A program made the position numbers and the translations under genes. DNA of 64,000 nucleotides from Ketobacter sp. GTDB taxonomy: Bacteria > Pseudomonadota > Gammaproteobacteria > Pseudomonadales > Ketobacteraceae. Below the pieces are notes generated by a model, which saw only the letters and a list, made by a program, of their open reading frames with translations, was not told the DNA's origin and searched no databases. Location: positions 1 to 64,000 of the forward strand of contig NZ_RCHN01000014.1 in NCBI RefSeq assembly GCF_003671495.1, in the 5' to 3' direction. Positions 35,160 through 43,555 of this stretch are shown here, piece after piece; position 1 is the stretch's first letter; each line of letters starts with the position of its first letter.

Positions 35160-36328
35160 CAGTGATTCACATTCGACGCTGCGCCGGCCAACGGCAGATA
35201 GAAGCCAAGCACCGAGACCACAGCGGCCAACACCATCATCAGAAAGCCAATTCTGGATAGAAACTTGGAAATCTGGCGGCTGGTATTAACGTTCTTCAGA
35301 TGCAAGGTTTCTTTCACGGAGTCGAGAATAAAGCCCTGCTGCTCTTCATCGACTTCATTAAACACCTGCATGGCCTCGATCAGGGCATCATCCCACTCAT
35401 CGTCCGTGAGGGCATCCCCCAGCTCTTCGGATTTTGCAAGATGGGCGTAGACCCTCTGGTAACTGGCTCGCAACTGACCTCGGGTGGAGCGCATCAACTC
35501 CGCCACAATCTCGGAGTCCACATACCCGGCTTTCTGCAGCATTTCATACACCGAAACAAACTCAATGGAGCGTTCCTGAATACGCTTGGTTTCGATCAAG
35601 TTGAAGAGCGGCAGGCGTTTCAGGATGGACCACACCACATTGCGGTAGAAAAAACCGACACCGGCCACTGGCAGCACAACCCAAGCGTATGACTTGGTTG
35701 CCTGCCCCAACCCCATGAGCACGTGGGTAAAATTATTGGGCTTTACAAACCCATTGCTACCCACGCCCATCAACGACTGCAAGGAATTATCCAGGAACGC
35801 CGGTACCACAAAGAAGAAGGCGGAGCCCACGAATATATAAATCAGGCCGGTCTTCAGCTCAGAGCTGACTTCTGACTTGATCTTTTCCCGGGTCAACAGG
35901 AATTGAGCGGATTGGCGTAACGCACCGGAATATTCTCCTGCTTTTTCCGCCGCCCGTGCCATCAACACCGCAAAATGGTCAAACCGGAACAACTCCAGAT
36001 AGTCTGCCAGGTTTTCGCAGTTATCCAGCTCGTCCGGTTTGACCTTAAGCCAACGGTTTTTCTTGACCAGTTGTTCAACACTCTGCTTGACGGTTTTACC
36101 GCTGGACAGGGAGCTGCTCAGGGATTGCATGAACAGGGCCTGGTTTTTGCGATCCGGCCCTGGCGGCTCCAGCACAAAGCTCAGCTGGCCCAGCATGTCC
36201 TCCCGCACGGAAATGATCCGGCGCTCAGGAATGCGGGACAGCCAGCGGGCTTCTTCCCGGGTGGGGGCCTCTACTTTCAGAGAGGCCTGCTCACCTTTGG
36301 CATCTAGATATTGAACAACGTAGTACAT
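35159..36328 (-). CDS. pilR: Inner-membrane platform protein of type IV pilus/T2SS (PilR/GspF family)
   Basis: The 389-residue protein has the GspF/PilC fold: two cytoplasmic helical domains, each followed by hydrophobic segments, with SLSSSLSSGKTVKQSVEQL and ARAAEKAGEYSGALRQSAQFL in the first half and a C-terminal membrane helix (FLMMVLAAVVSVLGFYLPL). The platform transmits ATPase motion to pilin insertion. It is named PilR by its place in the R64-like order, not to be confused with the regulator PilR. It follows the major pilin by three bases. Confidence 0.82.
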   Translation of the reverse strand: MYYVVQYLDAKGEQASLKVEAPTREEARWLSRIPERRIISVREDMLGQLSFVLEPPGPDRKNQALFMQSLSSSLSSGKTVKQSVEQLVKKNRWLKVKPDELDNCENLADYLELFRFDHFAVLMARAAEKAGEYSGALRQSAQFLLTREKIKSEVSSELKTGLIYIFVGSAFFFVVPAFLDNSLQSLMGVGSNGFVKPNNFTHVLMGLGQATKSYAWVVLPVAGVGFFYRNVVWSILKRLPLFNLIETKRIQERSIEFVSVYEMLQKAGYVDSEIVAELMRSTRGQLRASYQRVYAHLAKSEELGDALTDDEWDDALIEAMQVFNEVDEEQQGFILDSVKETLHLKNVNTSRQISKFLSRIGFLMMVLAAVVSVLGFYLPLAGAASNVNH

Positions 36329-36331
36329 GGA

Positions 36332-36835
36332 TCAGGAGCAGCTGTAAACTACGGTTGCCGTATTATTCGAAGCAGTAGCTCGCACCACCTGAGGGACCTC
36401 TGCATCATTCAGATTTGTTGCTATGGTCGATGCACTATCGTTCGCCTGCTGGCCGGTGGTTGTGATAGTGACAGAGATCTCACGAGTACTATCATTGTAT
36501 ACAGCTGACCATGGCTCATCCCAGGGTGAGTTTGGTGCCAAACCTCTGGATACCAATGTGGACGTGATATCAACCCCGGTGCCCGAGCCAAGATCTCTAC
36601 AACTGGATCGGTTACGTGCTCGATAAGAGGAAATCGCTGCTGGCACATTCGAAGCCAGAAACGCCGTGGCAATACCCACCTTGGCGTCATCGCTGGACTG
36701 GTTGATCTCGATAGTAATATACACTGCGATCATGGAGATAATGGCCACCACTGCGATCAACTCAACCAGCGTAAAGCCTCGTGTCTTTGCTGGACGCGCG
36801 CCCAAGCGCATTTTCATAAACTGCTTGTTACCCAT
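36332..36835 (-). CDS. pilS: Type IVb-like major pilin (PilS-type)
   Basis: The 167-residue prepilin has a 20-residue basic leader ending in Gly, followed by FTLVELIAVVAIISMIAVYITIEI with Glu5. Two Cys (in SSCRDLG and at the penultimate position, YSCS) can form the usual C-terminal disulfide loop. Size and long leader suit a type IVb pilin. A ribosome site AGAGGAAA precedes the ATG. It lies directly after the ATPase gene, as in R64-type loci. Confidence 0.82.
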   Translation of the reverse strand: MGNKQFMKMRLGARPAKTRGFTLVELIAVVAIISMIAVYITIEINQSSDDAKVGIATAFLASNVPAAISSYRARNRSSCRDLGSGTGVDITSTLVSRGLAPNSPWDEPWSAVYNDSTREISVTITTTGQQANDSASTIATNLNDAEVPQVVRATASNNTATVVYSCS

Positions 36836-36870
36836 AACGTTTCCTCTTTCCTTCTTGGTCAGAAATGTTG

Positions 36871-38637
36871 TTAAGCCTGCTCAACTTCGAGCAAAGGTGT
36901 TTCCATATTTTGCAGGTGGCGGGCACCCCCTTTGACGTATTCCGCCTTACGGTAGGCCCGCGCCACCCGGATCGGGTTGATCTTGGTTTCCAGTGCTTCC
37001 AAGGTGGTCACCCCCTCTTTCACCAGCCGTATACCGTCGTCCCACAGGTCCTGGAACACACCCCGCTGGGACTGGTGACGCCGGATCTCATTCGAGGGCA
37101 CCCCATCAATGATCTGCGCTTCGGAAATCGGATCATTCATAAACAATTCACACACCAGATGCCTACCGGTATACCCGAAATTACAGTATTGGCATCCTTC
37201 CCTATTAGACACCACGGGCACTAATATTTCGGGACTTTTCAGCTCGGGAACGTGTTGATATTTCGCCCATAATTCTTTCGATTGGGTAATGGGCAAGTGC
37301 TCGGAGCAATGGGGGCAGACCTTGTTCACCAGCCGCTGGGCCGTGACCGCCATCAGGTTCTCGGCCATCAGGGCGTTGTCCAGGCCCAGGTTGCGCAGGC
37401 GGTTGATGGCACCATGGGAATCATTGGTGTGCAATGTCGTCAGGACCAAGTGACCGGTCATACTGGCCCGTAAGGCCAGTTCCGCGGTTTCTCCGTCACG
37501 AATTTCCCCCACCATGATCACATCCGGGTCATGCCGTAACAGTGACCGTAAGGCTTTGGCAAACCCCATGTGCTTGGTCACCTCCAATGAGGTGATACCG
37601 TCCAACTGGTCCTCCACCGGGTCTTCAATGCTGTAGATGGCCTTTTCGGGAAAGCTGTCCCGAATGTCTTTCAAAATTGCTTTCAGGGTGGTGGATTTCC
37701 CGCTCCCGGTCGGCCCAGTCACCACCAGCATGCCATTGGCACGATGGCCCAGACCGCGCAATTGCGCCACATGGGATGGACTCAAACCCAGGCTTTCCAG
37801 CTTGTTGACGCCGCGCTGGTTGTTCAGCAAGCGAATGGTGATCTTAGGCTGGATCTCGGAATAAATTTTGACCGGCGCCATCTCCAGCCGCATGCTTACC
37901 TGCTTGTGGGCTGATTGAAATACCAGGTAGCCACTGGAAGGCTCAAGGTAATTGTTCTGTTTACCAACCCGTTCCATAAGGTTGTTGGACACTAAACGGA
38001 ACCGCTCCCGCTCGATGGTTTGCAACCCCGGTACGCGGCACACCTGACAGCGACCATCCACCCGAAATTTGATGACGCCACCATGGGATTCTGGATTGAT
38101 GTGGATATCACTGGCTCTGAGGGAAATGGCCTCATTGAGCAGATCATCCACGAAGCCTTTTGCCCAGGCCCCGGACACTTCCGCTACCGAAACACCCTGG
38201 TCGTAGTTCGCCTGAACAATCAGATCCGATTCGAAATCGGACATCGCCAGGATGCCCAGTTTCTCGAACTTCAGCTTATCCTTGAGGTCATTCTTGCGCC
38301 GCATCAACGGCTCGATCTGGGCCCGATCATAGGGGTTGGACACGTAGAGCACCCGGTCGACGATCAGCCAGGGGCAGCGATCATTACTGCTCCTAATCAA
38401 CCCGTCACGATCCTTGATGACTCCGTTGAACAAATCACGCTTGAACAACAACGACAGGGCTTTCGCCAATTTCACATCATCGATCCCCACCTCCCAAAGA
38501 CGGGGTACGATCTCCCCCGCCTCGGACGGCAAGGGTAAGTTGCGCGATGAGGCCTCGGTGATGGCGCCCAATTTAATCAACTCACCCAACAACTGATCAA
38601 ATTGTTGATGCAACCTGGATTGTTGCTTTTCGCTCAT
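36871..38637 (-). CDS. pilQ: Type IV pilus assembly ATPase (PilQ/GspE/PilB family)
   Basis: The 588-residue ATPase has Walker A TGPTGSGKST (residues 308-317), Asp box and Walker B DVIMVGEIRDGET (372-384), and the tetracysteine zinc motif of assembly ATPases (CPHC at 441-444, CQYC at 482-485), which retraction ATPases of the PilT type lack. The N-terminal domain (about 1-160) binds the platform. It is named for R64-like PilQ, unrelated to the secretin PilQ of type IVa pili. Confidence 0.9.
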   Translation of the reverse strand: MSEKQQSRLHQQFDQLLGELIKLGAITEASSRNLPLPSEAGEIVPRLWEVGIDDVKLAKALSLLFKRDLFNGVIKDRDGLIRSSNDRCPWLIVDRVLYVSNPYDRAQIEPLMRRKNDLKDKLKFEKLGILAMSDFESDLIVQANYDQGVSVAEVSGAWAKGFVDDLLNEAISLRASDIHINPESHGGVIKFRVDGRCQVCRVPGLQTIERERFRLVSNNLMERVGKQNNYLEPSSGYLVFQSAHKQVSMRLEMAPVKIYSEIQPKITIRLLNNQRGVNKLESLGLSPSHVAQLRGLGHRANGMLVVTGPTGSGKSTTLKAILKDIRDSFPEKAIYSIEDPVEDQLDGITSLEVTKHMGFAKALRSLLRHDPDVIMVGEIRDGETAELALRASMTGHLVLTTLHTNDSHGAINRLRNLGLDNALMAENLMAVTAQRLVNKVCPHCSEHLPITQSKELWAKYQHVPELKSPEILVPVVSNREGCQYCNFGYTGRHLVCELFMNDPISEAQIIDGVPSNEIRRHQSQRGVFQDLWDDGIRLVKEGVTTLEALETKINPIRVARAYRKAEYVKGGARHLQNMETPLLEVEQA

Positions 38638-38641
38638 TGCG

Positions 38642-39109
38642 TTACCAGCTTATATCGATGTCATAGCGCATGCCGTCTTTCTGCAGGCGCACACCATCCC
38701 GCATACTGATGGCCACCACCCGGTAACCACCGGGCAGGGTTTGGCCCACTTTGCCGAACACCTTGCCTTCATTGGTCTGAAAGGCCGCTCGATTATTCTC
38801 GATATTCAATACCGTCGGCAGTTCATCCACCTTAGGTATGGCCGGCGCCGACACAGACACTGGCGCATTGCTGGTGCCAGTGGATCGGGTGGATACGGTG
38901 CCGAAGTCGGTAACATCACCACCGTGCTTCTGGATCTCGTCCATGTATTTGGCGATCTCCGCCCGCTGTTTCAGCAGCTCCGCCTGATACTGCAGACGCT
39001 GCACTTCTTTTGCCCGTTCGGCTTCTTCCATCAGAATCTTGGATCCGTCCATTTCTGCGTAAGCCAAGCCCGATGTGCACATCATGCTCAATATCATCAA
39101 TCGTTTCAT
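38642..39109 (-). CDS. pilP: Pilus biogenesis protein PilP (type IVb-like)
   Basis: The 155-residue protein has a signal peptide (cleavage near AYA-EMDG), a coiled-coil stretch (KEVQRLQYQAELLKQRAEI, about residues 34-62) and a C-terminal domain resembling the R64 PilP family (LPTVLNIENNRAAFQTNEGKV, QTLPGGYRVVAIS). PilP is a periplasmic component linking the secretin and inner-membrane parts. It is five bases upstream of the ATPase gene. Confidence 0.75.
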   Translation of the reverse strand: MKRLMILSMMCTSGLAYAEMDGSKILMEEAERAKEVQRLQYQAELLKQRAEIAKYMDEIQKHGGDVTDFGTVSTRSTGTSNAPVSVSAPAIPKVDELPTVLNIENNRAAFQTNEGKVFGKVGQTLPGGYRVVAISMRDGVRLQKDGMRYDIDISW

Positions 39110-39117
39110 AGCATCAC

Positions 39118-39588
39118 CTATTCACTTCCCAGTACGGAAAAGCCCAGCGTGGCCTTTCCATTTTTGATGTTAAGCTTGTAAAGGTACGTCGGTACCGTTT
39201 GCTGGATTTCCAATGCAGCCACCAGCACTGAACCGACCTTGCCTTCCAATTGGCCATTCCAGGCACGCAAGGGGCCGTCGTACATGTTCGCAGGGTTGCT
39301 CAGCACATTCAGATCCACGCCATAGCGACCGGCGATGGCCGGGACATACTTCCATTGCTCCTTCACCGGAGGCAACACTTCCAGTTGCGCCAGGCGCTCC
39401 GCCATGGTGTTGTATTCCTGAATGTTCTGTTCAATCACTTCCACCTGGTTCTGGTCCAGCACCTGAAGCCGTTTCACCTGGTTCTCGTAGACTTCCTTTA
39501 CGGAGATTACGAGAACCGCCGCCAGGGCAACCCAATGCACCCAAGTCCAGTTCTTCACAAACCCAAAGTTTAATCTCGCAGCAGCCAT
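39118..39588 (-). CDS. Predicted PilO/PilN-like inner-membrane assembly protein
   Basis: The 156-residue protein has one membrane helix (about residues 16-31), a periplasmic coiled coil (QVKRLQVLDQNQVEVIEQNIQE) and a small C-terminal domain. This topology fits bitopic platform proteins such as PilO, PilN or GspM. No close family match is recognised by eye. The stop is eight bases before pilP, and the ATG directly follows the stop of the upstream gene. Confidence 0.65.
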   Translation of the reverse strand: MAAARLNFGFVKNWTWVHWVALAAVLVISVKEVYENQVKRLQVLDQNQVEVIEQNIQEYNTMAERLAQLEVLPPVKEQWKYVPAIAGRYGVDLNVLSNPANMYDGPLRAWNGQLEGKVGSVLVAALEIQQTVPTYLYKLNIKNGKATLGFSVLGSE

Positions 39589-39589
39589 A

Positions 39590-40471
39590 TCAGTTTCTCT
39601 TCACCGGCATTCTCAACGTCACGATGCCTTTCGGGTCGTAACGGCTTTCCACCCAGGGATACTGGGGGACGGAGTCCGGTCCATGATCGGTGTTGTACTG
39701 CAACATCATGTCTCCGCCAGCCAGGGTTTGATCACCTTGGGTCTCAATATTCGGATATTGCCGCCAAAGTATGGCCAAGCGCTCCAGATCCTCATGATTG
39801 TTCGGCACTTCCGTCAAGCGCGTTGTGCGCAGCTTGTCGAGGCCCGTCTGCAGGCTGTTGAGCATGGCCGTCTTGCTTTCCACCTGCTGATGGGCTCGTG
39901 CATAAATCGTGGCCAAACCGAAATTGACACCGAAGGCAGTCGCCAGCACCAGCACCAGGACAATGGCCAGATAAGACCAGGATTGACGGGTGATCATCTG
40001 CCGCTCGAAACGCAGCTCCGCCGCCAACTTGGCCTCGTGCTCCGGCAGCACCAGCTGATCCAGGGACGCCTCAATGGGCAGCGCCTCATCCAGAGAGAAC
40101 CCGGCGTCGGCTGCGAAGAAGCCCGCCTCATAAATACCGGAGTACTCTGCCCGCCCCAAATCACAGTGGATGTAATAGCCATCGTCCCCGGTGATCGGCA
40201 CCACCTGCAGGGTGCGCTTGAAGGACACCAGCCCACTCTTGATCAGAACATGCCAAAGACCGTACACCGGATGATCCGGATAACGCTCACGCATCTCTTC
40301 AATATCGGTTTCCCGCACATGGATCGCCGGACAGGTATTGGTCGCGGGGCAGGATTCCACATACTGATGTTGCTCACTAATGGGTACCGGGCCAACCAGG
40401 TCGGGAACCAGAACCAGTTCCTGCCCCTGAATGGTGATTGGCCGCTTCATGTAGTCCGCCAGCGAACTCAC
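39590..40471 (-). CDS. Predicted inner-membrane platform protein with cytoplasmic domain (R64 PilO-like position)
   Basis: The 293-residue protein has a cytoplasmic N-terminal part (about 1-160) with a Cys-containing segment (ESCPATNTCPAIHV), one membrane helix (about 168-188, YLAIVLVLVLATAFGVNFGL) and a periplasmic coiled-coil tail. Gene order places it where R64 pilO lies, between the secretin and PilP, but it is much shorter than R64 PilO. It may join the work of a PilM-like cytoplasmic part and a PilN-like periplasmic part. Confidence 0.6.
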   Translation of the reverse strand: MSSLADYMKRPITIQGQELVLVPDLVGPVPISEQHQYVESCPATNTCPAIHVRETDIEEMRERYPDHPVYGLWHVLIKSGLVSFKRTLQVVPITGDDGYYIHCDLGRAEYSGIYEAGFFAADAGFSLDEALPIEASLDQLVLPEHEAKLAAELRFERQMITRQSWSYLAIVLVLVLATAFGVNFGLATIYARAHQQVESKTAMLNSLQTGLDKLRTTRLTEVPNNHEDLERLAILWRQYPNIETQGDQTLAGGDMMLQYNTDHGPDSVPQYPWVESRYDPKGIVTLRMPVKRN

Positions 40472-40474
40472 AGA

Positions 40475-42034
40475 TTAAACCCCCTCCACGATGGTGGGCG
40501 TTACCGTCAGCACCAGCTCGCGGCGACTCAGCTCATTGGATTCGGAGCGGAACAAGGGATTCACCAAGGTTTGGGTAACCGCATCTTTCCAGGGCAAATC
40601 CTGCAGACTCTTGGCGACCGAGCGGCGGATAAAGCCACCCAACTGGATGGGTTTGCCGCTTTCCGTGATGACTTCAGTAGACAATTCATTCAGGGCGATG
40701 TTCGGCACATCATAGGAGAGCCCCTCGAAGGTGTAAGTGGAGTTGCCCGACACTGAGCTGATCACAGGCCAGATTTCCAACATGATGCGGCCGTCTCCCA
40801 GCACCCGGGGGGTTACTGCCAGGGTGACCCCGACCCTCACGGAGTTCAAAGTAGCGGTGATACGGTCATTATTGTTATCACCCTGTTCGGTCTCGATCTC
40901 ACCGATGAAGGTCAGTTCCTCACCCGTGGAGATATAGGCGTATGAGCCGTTCCGAACGGTGACGTTAGGTTGCGTCAACAGTTCCACCTCACCATATTCA
41001 CTGAGGAAACGGACGATGGCATTGGCATCCACCGAGTCGCTGCTATAGCCCACATTGGCTTCAAACAGACCATTGTTGCTATTCACAACGTTCTTGCTGA
41101 CGGTGTTGGTGCCATCAGACGATAAAATGCTATTGAGACTGAAATCCAAAGGGTTGCCGTTGATGGTCGCGTCCTTTAACGCCAGTTGGGTCCAGTCTAT
41201 ACCGGCACCGCGATCGTCCTTGAGAGTCACGTCGTACGCCTGAACATTGATATTTACCTGACGCTGACCACGCTCGATCAGATTGGAGATGAATTCGTCC
41301 AGCGCATTGACCCGATTGGCCTGACCTCCCACACTGATGGTCCCCACGGAACGCACCGCCTGGACATAGGGTTTGATCATGGTGTCGTCCACCGTGTTAG
41401 TCTCGGTATCGGACTGCTTCACATTCAGGATATCGCGGGCTCCGCTCACCAGAATGTTCCATTCATCGTCGTTGTAGTTGCTTTCAATCTTATTATCGGT
41501 ACCACCCCGGGTGGAGGTGCTTTCACCGTCTGACTGCGTCGTGGTGCTTTCGGTGTTGAAGGTGGAGCCCACTTTCAACTTGACCGTACGATGGGAGGCA
41601 AACGCAGCCACATTCCACTCTTTGCGCACAAATGAACGCACGGTTACCACGCCACGGCTGTATTCAATGTTGTAGCCGGTCACTGATTCCAGATAACGCA
41701 GGTAGTCCTTGAGGTACATGCCCTGTGCAAACACACTGATCTCTTTGTTCAGCAGAACATTCTGATCCCCGGGCACGATATTCACATCTTCAAATTGCTT
41801 GCGAATGGCGTCGATCAACGCCACCTTTCCGCTAAAGCTCACTTTACGATTGAAAATAGCCTCTTCCGGAGTGACCTCCCGCACGTAGGTGTCACTGCGC
41901 TCCACCACCAGCTGGGTGGGTTTATCCTGCAGTGGCTGGTACTTTTCTTTTTCGTTGTACGGCGTCACCGCACAACCGGCCAACAACGAAGCCAACACGA
42001 AGGAGGATGACGCGACTTTAAAATTGAATTGCAT
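40475..42034 (-). CDS. pilN: Outer-membrane secretin (PilN-type lipoprotein)
   Basis: The 519-residue lipoprotein (lipobox LLAGC, Cys21) is a secretin of the PilN/BfpB/TcpC type: a periplasmic N-domain (about 90-290) followed by the C-terminal secretin homology region with LLTQPNVTVRNGSYAYISTGEELTF, VGVTLAVTPRVLGDGRI and ESGKPIQLGGFIRRS. Secretins form the gated outer-membrane channel for the pilus. The lipid anchor fits type IVb and plasmid-type systems. It starts 20 bases after the preceding gene. Confidence 0.88.
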   Translation of the reverse strand: MQFNFKVASSSFVLASLLAGCAVTPYNEKEKYQPLQDKPTQLVVERSDTYVREVTPEEAIFNRKVSFSGKVALIDAIRKQFEDVNIVPGDQNVLLNKEISVFAQGMYLKDYLRYLESVTGYNIEYSRGVVTVRSFVRKEWNVAAFASHRTVKLKVGSTFNTESTTTQSDGESTSTRGGTDNKIESNYNDDEWNILVSGARDILNVKQSDTETNTVDDTMIKPYVQAVRSVGTISVGGQANRVNALDEFISNLIERGQRQVNINVQAYDVTLKDDRGAGIDWTQLALKDATINGNPLDFSLNSILSSDGTNTVSKNVVNSNNGLFEANVGYSSDSVDANAIVRFLSEYGEVELLTQPNVTVRNGSYAYISTGEELTFIGEIETEQGDNNNDRITATLNSVRVGVTLAVTPRVLGDGRIMLEIWPVISSVSGNSTYTFEGLSYDVPNIALNELSTEVITESGKPIQLGGFIRRSVAKSLQDLPWKDAVTQTLVNPLFRSESNELSRRELVLTVTPTIVEGV

Positions 42035-42054
42035 GTTCTGGTTCCCCGCAAATA

Positions 42055-42576
42055 TCAGCGCTGGCTAATGACGAGTAACGGCGTTTTGGCGCCGGACGCA
42101 TCTTTTAAATCAAAAAAGTACTGATGCTTGAGCCCGATCGGTGCGAGCAGATCCCTCAGCGCCTGGTCACGGCTCTTCGTGGTCACATACTGAAAGCGCT
42201 TCTGCAACACGTCTTTGTTTTTAACGTCCACCAGCACCCGCCAGTCAGAGGGCATGATGGCCACGGCGATCTCCTCCACAGTGGCAGCGGAAACCTCCAC
42301 CGCCACCTGCCCCCGCTGGATCTCTACCGGGCTCAAATCGCCGGCTTGATCATTGACCACTGAGCTCTGGCGAATCTGGTTTGCATGCTGTTGTGCTTCC
42401 AGCACAATTTGCTCGGCGATCTGGCGTGCTTCTTCCACCGCAGCCCTCGCCTCTTCCAGTTCCACCTTTACCGAATCCAGATCAGCCACCTGAGCAGATT
42501 CCTGCGCAGCCAAGACGGCATCGGCACTACTCAGCACCCCAATAAGCGTCAACCCTAACGCCAAAGATCGATTCAT
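42055..42576 (-). CDS. TcpQ/PilL-like periplasmic pilus protein
   Basis: The 173-residue protein has a signal peptide (cleavage near VLA-AQESA), a coiled coil (KVELEEARAAVEEARQIAEQ) and a C-terminal domain (about 100-173: MPSDWRVLVDVKNKDVLQKRF, ALRDLLAPIGLKHQYFF) similar to the TcpQ-C domain of toxin-coregulated pilus systems and the C-terminus of PilL. Such proteins help the secretin localise. Its position directly before the secretin gene supports this. Confidence 0.65.
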   Translation of the reverse strand: MNRSLALGLTLIGVLSSADAVLAAQESAQVADLDSVKVELEEARAAVEEARQIAEQIVLEAQQHANQIRQSSVVNDQAGDLSPVEIQRGQVAVEVSAATVEEIAVAIMPSDWRVLVDVKNKDVLQKRFQYVTTKSRDQALRDLLAPIGLKHQYFFDLKDASGAKTPLLVISQR

Positions 42577-42654
42577 GATCAGTTACTCCAAGATTTTCCA
42601 ATGATCGTTAACAAAGACAGTGAGCTCGCAAAGAACTTACGAAAAACTGCTCAC

Positions 42655-43425
42655 TTAATTGGAGGCAAGTGCAGAGGATTGCACATTCGCACGCATTTCA
42701 GGCCCCTCACCGAACAAGGCACTTAATGTGTCATGCCGCTTGAGCGCATCGGATTCCCGGTAATACGCCCCTACATAAATGAAATAGCTGGGCTTGGCGG
42801 GGTTGGAGCCTCTCCATTTATCACGCTCTTGGGCCTCTTCCAACTTTTCCCACATGTCATTCCAGGGCTGTGGCTCCTGATAGACATAGACCAATGAATA
42901 GTTGTATTTAGCCTGCCGGGATTGCGAATGCGTCACTTGCCCCACCACCTGGCCCTGCTCACCCCGCTGAACGCTGCCTGCAACAGCGACCTGGGGGGAG
43001 AGAGAAGTAACAGCGTAGTCAGCAGGCGTCACAGGTTCAGGCACCGCCGCCAGCGCTTCCGTTTGCTCCTGAGCCGCTGGCGCCACGTCGAGAGCAGCGA
43101 TGGCCTGATCAATCACCTGTACCGCCTTATCTGCTTTGGATTTCAGGCGCGCGAGAAATTCATCGGCCTGACGATCGGCAATGGGGGCCGATTCGCCTGT
43201 AATGACCTGAGTTGCTTGCGGAACCGCAGCGGGCTCCCCCATTTTCGACCGCAGGCGGGCTATCTCCTGCTCCAGTGCGTAGAAACGCTCCCAATAAGGG
43301 TCCTGGGTCGCTGCGGATCTTGGCTCAAAGTAGCCTTCCTCAGAGCCCGGCGCCATTTCCCCAAACAGCGAACACCCGGCCAACAGCCACACTGCACCAC
43401 TCAACACCACCATTCGCTTGACCAT
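42655..43425 (-). CDS. Lipoprotein with SPOR-like C-terminus, first gene of pilus operon
   Basis: The 256-residue lipoprotein (lipobox LLAGC, Cys18) has a charged helical region, a middle Ala/Gln/Val-rich section and a C-terminal segment (YFIYVGAYYRESDALKRHDTLS) that looks like half of a SPOR peptidoglycan-binding domain. The ATG at 43425 is supported by a strong ribosome site (GGGAGG, five bases upstream); a longer frame to 43467 has none. As the first gene it heads the pilus operon. Function is unknown; anchoring the machine to the cell wall is a plausible guess. Confidence 0.65.
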   Translation of the reverse strand: MVKRMVVLSGAVWLLAGCSLFGEMAPGSEEGYFEPRSAATQDPYWERFYALEQEIARLRSKMGEPAAVPQATQVITGESAPIADRQADEFLARLKSKADKAVQVIDQAIAALDVAPAAQEQTEALAAVPEPVTPADYAVTSLSPQVAVAGSVQRGEQGQVVGQVTHSQSRQAKYNYSLVYVYQEPQPWNDMWEKLEEAQERDKWRGSNPAKPSYFIYVGAYYRESDALKRHDTLSALFGEGPEMRANVQSSALASN

Positions 43426-43477
43426 TTCTACCTCCCAATGGACTCCAATCCGTGACAAAAAGCTCATCTAGTTCAAA

Positions 43478-43524
43478 GACAGCATCGGGTTAAAAAAAGG
43501 GAGGTTTTATGACCCGATCCTGTC
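43478..43524. repeat. 13-base inverted repeat in the divergent pilus/PilJ-like promoter region
   Basis: Arms at 43478-43490 (GACAGCATCGGGT) and 43512-43524 (ACCCGATCCTGTC) are inverted with one mismatch and a 21-base AT-rich spacer. They lie in the 130-base gap between the divergent genes at 43425 and 43556, a place for an operator controlling both. Confidence 0.6.
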
Positions 43525-43555
43525 TATTTACGAAGCACCAACAGGGATATCCACG

